From the NCBI GenBank assembly GCA_003952965.2, contig CM025855.1, positions 25,779,745 through 25,843,744 on the forward strand: a stretch of 64,000 nucleotides of DNA, in the 5' to 3' direction. Numbering within the stretch: the stretch's first letter is position 1; every line of letters starts with the position of its first letter. The notes below the pieces were generated by a model, which was given only the letters and a program-made list of their open reading frames with translations, was not told the origin of the DNA and did not search any database. The translations under genes and the position numbers were made by a program. Below, in pieces: positions 59,656-64,000 of the stretch. The stretch comes from Morella rubra (taxonomy: Eukaryota; Streptophyta; Magnoliopsida; Fagales; Myricaceae).

Positions 59656-60057
59656 ATGGCTTTGTGGGCATGTTATGAAATATTTCCTCCTATGTCTGTG
59701 CTTTTGGCTGAGCTTCTGGCCATTCGAATGGCTGTTGGGGAGGCTATATTCAGGGAGTTGGATCGTGTGGTTTTTCAAAGCGATTCCCTTTCAGCTATTG
59801 CTGGTATTGGTGACCCTACCTTTATGTTTGATGCAGAAGTGGGTGGTGTAGTTGAAGTTATTCGTGAGATAGCGTCTTTTTACCCATCGTGGAGCTTTTT
59901 GAAATTTTCACGTCAAGCTAATATTTTTGCTGATAGTTTGGCTAAGTGGGCTACTAGTAGGAGAGTTTTTGATTGTATTTCCCTTGATTGTTTACCTGCT
60001 TCTTGTAAGATTTATGCTCTAAAAATCATTTTAGATAATTGTTATTGAGATACCACG

Positions 60058-61215
60058 TGTTTATATTTATTATATTGGTAATATGTTGTGACATAGATGT
60101 TACACGATTATCATTGAGTGACATTGTAGAAAAGTCATGCCAATATTAATGAATCAAAGGCGGGGAGTATGACTTTTCGGTTCCTTGTACACTTGATATT
60201 TTGTTCTAGACCAAGGTACATATTTATGTACAATAGGTCTATGCTCGTTGTGCCTCTATTAAATAGGATGATGTACTCAGTCATCGAGGTGGTGACCTTA
60301 AGCAAACGAGTGGTGCACTGTAAGAGTACATGCACTGAACGAGATCAAATATGGATACCTTCTGGAAGTGATCATTGATGTTTAAAGGTATTCACACAAT
60401 TTGTTTATGTTATCCTTAGACCTGAGAGGTTTGTGCAGATTTGTTTATTGTGTACTTGTACTCTGATCGAGTCATTTGGTGATGATCTTTCTAGGTCAAA
60501 TATTCCAAACAACGTCGGGTCTTGTGCATGATGAATGAGTTTGTATAAATGCTCAATAAGGAATCCACCAGTCTCTTTGTGAGATAGTATATTCAAGTAT
60601 ATCTGTATAGGGTTGGACTCAAGAAAAAAAAAATCTCTGGCCAGAGGAATTTTGTGAAAATATTTTTCGAAATTAATATATAATATATATTTATTTGTGA
60701 AATTTTTTGGAAACAATTTGAGAGTCCACAAGTTACAAATTATAAAATTAAGAATTATATGAGCTAGGGATTTTATCAATGATAATATTCCGGTCCTATT
60801 AGCTCATATGGAATATAGTATGGTGGAAGGATAAATAACAATTATAATTGTTAGCAAAGGGATTTCACAAATCAATCTCAAAGGGTGAATTGTAATATGT
60901 TGATGGACATGATTACAATTAGTAGAAGCCTAAAATTCGGAATAAAAGAATATAAGGGAGTTAATGGAAAAAGAGTTTTTCCATGTGATCCTACAGCCGA
61001 GATCTGAGATCCCTAACGATCTCACGCACTATCACAGCTAGGGTTTTCATATATAAGGATAGCTATGAGATAGTCTACCCTAATTGTTAGTTTGAGAGTT
61101 GGCCATCAGAACTCAGAAAAATCCTACGAAAGTTGTGAGCGTAGAGAGGAAAGGAGGCAGAACACTTGGCTGCTATTGTAGAATTCTCAAGATTGTGAGA
61201 TCGACAAGAACTGAA
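60058..61215 (+). mobile_element. Diverged LTR relic of the minus-strand copia family, inverted
   Basis: Read forward, it matches the 52862-51647 LTR read backward: TTAATGAATCAAAG, GGAGTATGACTTTTCGG, GAGTACATGCACTGAACG, ATATGAGCTAGGGA, TTCGGAATA and GGAGGCAGAACACTTGG all have counterparts. The outer TGTTAGATG end is not preserved, and no primer site follows at about 61216. Solo or truncated LTR. Confidence 0.65.
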
Positions 61216-61352
61216 GATTATTGAAGAATTCTTGGGATAACAAAGAGAATTGGTAAGTTAATTTTTCGCAGTTCGTAACTTTCACTTCTCTGCTGCGACA
61301 GAGTTTGTGTTTTGATTCCTTTGAGGGTGTTTTTTGCTTCCTTGAATAAAGT

Positions 61353-61619
61353 TCAGTTGTTGCGTAGAAAAAAAAAAAATCTGCAATATCTGCGGAGGGA
61401 TAATTCACGCAGTGTATCAACAGTGAATGTAAACAACGCTCGTAAGAAAGCCCAGCTTGAAAATTTAAAGACTTTGGGGTTCAGATATGTCGCACAAGCC
61501 CCATACCACCCTCTAACACACTCATCCCGGCTGAAGCTCCCTCGTTGACGGGAGGATTTGGCCTTGGCCGGCACTGAGACTGGCACAATTATAATACACA
61601 TTATTACTACCATGACCAT
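61353..61619 (-). CDS. Possible small secreted protein, function unknown
   Basis: From the ATG at 61619 the frame opens with a hydrophobic stretch (MVMVVIMCIIIVPVSVPAKA), a good candidate signal peptide with a likely Ala-x-Ala cleavage site. A basic, Ser/Arg-rich part, two Cys (DECVRGWYGACATYLNP) and a hydrophobic C-terminal half follow. Upstream on the minus strand, CCAATCAAATATACACC near 61785 could supply CCAAT and TATA elements. The C-terminal half may be read-through into unrelated sequence because an A/T run near 61366-61378 precedes the stop. An in-frame upstream ATG at 61727 would hide the signal peptide. I do not recognise the family. Confidence 0.3.
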   Translation of the reverse strand: MVMVVIMCIIIVPVSVPAKAKSSRQRGSFSRDECVRGWYGACATYLNPKVFKFSSWAFLRALFTFTVDTLRELSLRRYCRFFFFLRNN

Positions 61620-61729
61620 AATTAACTTTCTCTTCTCGTGAAATTTTGTGATTTTCTGAATGTTTAAAGGAAAGAAAGAGATAAAAAAATCCAAAAATTT
61701 AGGGGCTCCCAACTCTTTATCGTGCACGA

Positions 61730-62642
61730 AATAAAAGAACTCAGCTTGATGTGTTGGGTTTGTACACGTAGTGGTGTATATTTGATTGGTGGATAGTTGG
61801 TGTCGCTGGCTAATTCCAATTGGTAACTAATAGACACGTTGAAAGCTTCTGTCGTAGGCACTAATTCTTTTGGCCGTGCGTACGTACAATCTAATTGCTA
61901 TTCCTATTGGTGTTAAGTCTTCTTTGTTGCCATCGTAATGCTTTGCTGCAATTCTAATGTGAGATGTGTGAGGGGACTCGTTCCAGCTCCGAATTATCAT
62001 TTAATGCTGCCTATGTATGACAGAAAATTAATTGCAGAGGATCTCTGGCTCCATCTTCCTTGGTGCTATCAAGAAGTATTAATTGGCAATGCCCGATTTG
62101 TACAGCAATTCTAGATAGGTATGTTACCCCCTAAACTTGGTCAAATCATTGGCGGCAGAAAAAAACAATAGGTGTATTGAACCTAATTTTTCCAAAAATC
62201 TAGTTCAACAGATTGATATGAACATTTTACTTCAATGCTTAGGCTGTTGGGTTCGATAATTGAGTGGAAAAAGATTTCATTAGAAGTTTCTATTGCTGGA
62301 ACCAAATTGAATTTATCTTAATTTTGCCATAAAAACAGAGTTCCTAATTGGGATTCACCTTGAGGTTTGGAGCTGCTTTTGGACTAGAAGGTCCAAGAAG
62401 CAGATTAGGTAGCGACACAAGAAATGTAGACGACAAAATCACATCCTTTAAGAAGGTCCAAGGAGCACATAAGTGACGGACTGATCAGGTCTGAAACAGA
62501 CAAAGTCAAAATACAACTACACACCTCTCTTGTGTACGAAGCCAAAACCTAAGTAAAAATCATAGCCCTATAATCCATCTCTTGGGAAAAATTCCTGGAC
62601 ATGCTACGGCATGCTGCCGGTGCTCATAACCAATCCCACTAC
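61730..62642. other. Intergenic region and 3' UTR of the HD2 gene
   Basis: No coding sequence recognised. The part next to 62643 should be the 3' UTR of the minus-strand histone deacetylase gene. The overlapping long frame on the minus strand (62560-62805) is read-through of its last intron and exon. Confidence 0.4.
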
Positions 62643-63746
62643 CTAACTGCCACCATGCTTGGCCTTTGTGTGCGACTGGAGACCAACTTCTGAGTTGAAT
62701 GTCCTGCACACGAGAAGATCTGTGAGTACCCAAGGCAAGCTCCTTTATAATAGGAGCAACAATTTCCAAGGTTGTTATCAAACATACTTGCTGCATGTTT
62801 TGCAAGAAACTTGGCTGCCAGATTTTGGGGTCTGGGCCTTGGATTTCTCATTACTAGCAGGAGTCTTTCCAGCCTTCTTGGAAGGATGAGGAGTAGCTGT
62901 ATGAACACTCTTCTTACCATCTATAGCACATACAAACAAGTCATTATTAAATCTTGCCAGACAATTTTAACTCTTCGAATTTTTCAGCCAAAAAAAACTC
63001 TTGTTTAGTTCAACCTTAAATCGATTACTGAGAGTACCAAGAGACATAAAAATTAGTCATTGAAGAGTATAAAATTAGAACCCAACTATAAACTGTATAA
63101 CTGACTCACTCAAAAAATTTCACAAAATAACAAATGCGAAAATGAACAGTCTTGGGGTCCTGGGGATATTCTAACCACTACAAAAAATACTAGAATTATA
63201 CAAAAACCAATACCAAAAAAGCACTACAAGAGACAAAGATGAAGACTACCACCAGTCTTGATAAATAAATGATCAATAATTAAGAGCTATAACTTCAGCA
63301 CCCTAAGAAATTTTGGGACCTGACAACATTTCCTTTGTTTTAAAGGAAAGAAATGACATTAGATCTCTGACCATAGGTAGAAAATCATTATACATATAAA
63401 TCTAGCAACAGATTTACAGAACAAAGATTAACAAAATCACCTGTCTTTTGAGGAGTAGCTGATTTTGCCTTTTTAGCAGGAACAGGGGTTTTTGATGCAG
63501 AGTCAGAGGGCCTCTTCTTGCCCAGTTCAGCCTTCAACATTAAAGTAAGATTTTATATAAAGATATTGACACAAAACTTATCAAGGAGGACTTTAATTTC
63601 AATTGATATACATAGTAAAATAAACATCTAAATACCTTCTTGGGTGTTTCTTCAGGCTCTTCATCAGAGTCATCATCATCCTCATCCCCTAACTCCAAAG
63701 ACATCTCATCATCATCCTCGTCTTCATCCTCATCCTCGTCCTCATC
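62643..63746 (-). CDS. HDT: HD2-type histone deacetylase (nucleolar, plant-specific), 3' exons
   Basis: Four exons read on the minus strand with GT..AG borders: 63746-63636, 63531-63441, 62920-62788 and 62703-62643. They join in frame (396 nt, 131 residues plus TAG). The first is an acidic tract (DEDEDEDEDEDDDE then MSLELGDEDDDDSDEEPEE). The second is Lys-rich with KRPSDSASKTPVPAKKAKSA, a likely nuclear/nucleolar signal. The third is PSKKAGKTPASNEKSKAQTP. The last completes a C2H2 zinc finger (C-X2-C-X12-H-X4-H; starts SCKTCSKTF, ends KAKHGGS). The finger is split by the last intron. This layout is that of HD2/HDT proteins, which deacetylate histones and associate with ribosomal gene chromatin. 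The N-terminal catalytic exons (MEFWG region) lie beyond 64000. No defects seen. Confidence 0.92.
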
Positions 63747-64000
63747 CTGCAGGAGTAAGTTACACAAATTAAAGGCTGGTCAAGAAATGTTCAACAAGCA
63801 AACTCAAAGCAAAAAATCAAAAAATGGCAGACTAAATTATCCCCCAGAGAAACATGAGCCTAGGGTACATATGCGAGACAACATGGATTACAACAAGAGA
63901 ACACTAGAATCAAAATCACTAAGACATCTTCATATTAACACATGGAAAGCTACAAAATGATGCTTTGAAATGTCATGGAGAATCAACTTTTCAATAGTTT
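63747..64000 (-). other. Intron of the HD2 gene reaching the window edge
   Basis: Upstream on the gene's strand from the acceptor CTTACTCCTGCAG (63747-63759). No exon of the N-terminal part is recognised before the window ends, so the gene continues to the right. Confidence 0.6.

Larger units (their letters stand above)
52863..60048 (+). mobile_element. LINE (non-LTR retrotransposon) interrupted by a solo LTR
   Basis: Possible ORF1 remnants occupy 52863-53440 (unrecognised, low complexity). ORF2 starts at 53447 and ends at 60048, interrupted at 57180-59655. There is no clear poly(A) tail; the 3' end abuts an LTR relic at about 60058. The order endonuclease, RT, zf-RVT, RNase H is that of plant L1-type LINEs. 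Confidence 0.75.
53447..60048 (+). pseudogene. LINE ORF2: endonuclease, reverse transcriptase, zf-RVT, RNase H, broken
   Basis: Opens MRLTCWNYSDLA then a TGA. Apurinic-type endonuclease: FDIVFLSKTK, SFYAPTEW, and SNHSPLLLDT near 54115. RT: KAPGPDGLTALFYKQYWPIV (54790-54850), [33 protein letters not shown] (frameshifted, about 55365) and the active-site box FADD (about 55498). zf-RVT: CQLCGLCEETVEHLFLDF (56708-56760). RNase H: KINIDAAV (57103) and, past the insertion, LLAELLAIRMAVGEAIF and FQSDSLSAI (59700-59800). It stops at 60046-60048. Many frameshifts and stops. Removing 57180-59655 with one target repeat makes GVA read straight into LWACYE. Confidence 0.85.

Noticed and set aside
1..64000. 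A previously undescribed defence or metabolic gene system
   Set aside because: All multi-gene structure is explained by a TNL cluster, known transposon classes and an HD2 gene. Nothing indicates a new pathway.

Overview
This window is eukaryotic nuclear DNA from a dicot plant. The evidence is a cluster of TIR-NBS-LRR (TNL) immune-receptor genes with GT..AG introns, a class largely missing from monocots. There is also a plant-specific HD2-type histone deacetylase gene and many plant transposon families (hAT, CACTA-like, MULE-like, Ty1/copia, Ty3/gypsy of the Athila type, LINE). The species cannot be named from the sequence. All calls come from reading the sequence; no database search was run.

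Left third (1-28.3 kb): a decaying TNL cluster on the + strand with six loci. T1 (549-4791) and T3 (12459-16740) are nearly identical five-exon genes (TIR / NB-ARC / LRR start / LRR / C-JID), each broken by single-base indels at different places. T2 (9433-9939) is a TIR exon only, T4 (19.6-20.3 kb) an NB-LRR scrap, T5 (20.7-21.3 kb) a TIR scrap, and T6 (23.9-26.9 kb) a longer pseudogene cut into by a MITE and followed by a deleted copia element. A shared leader with G-box-like and hairpin motifs recurs upstream of most copies. Between T1 and T2 lies CACTA-derived sequence beside an exon fragment of a REVEILLE/LHY-type MYB gene.

Middle (28.9-44.5 kb): a long-TIR MULE-like element (28952-30267) carries a DREB/ERF fragment. 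An 8.4-kb hAT transposon (30875-39256, perfect 8-bp target duplication) has been hit by a one-ended Athila-type gypsy fragment at codon 4 of its transposase and by a second MULE-like element (37642-39030) carrying a small Cys-rich gene fragment. Next come a dyskerin (CBF5) pseudogene (39773-40165) and a degenerate + strand copia (40593-44467).

Right third (44.5-64 kb): a minus-strand copia with about 1.2-kb LTRs (44468-52862), a LINE (52.9-60.05 kb) split in its RNase H domain by a solo LTR that holds a hAT MITE, a third diverged LTR of the minus-copia family (60.06-61.2 kb), a possible small secreted-peptide gene on the minus strand, and finally the 3' exons of an HD2-type histone deacetylase (62643-63746, minus). 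That last locus is the only clearly intact host gene.

I see no new biochemical system. The interesting content is nested transposition, several transposon-associated host gene fragments (MYB, ERF, Cys-rich protein), and TNL duplicates whose complementary single-base breaks could be biological or assembly artefacts.
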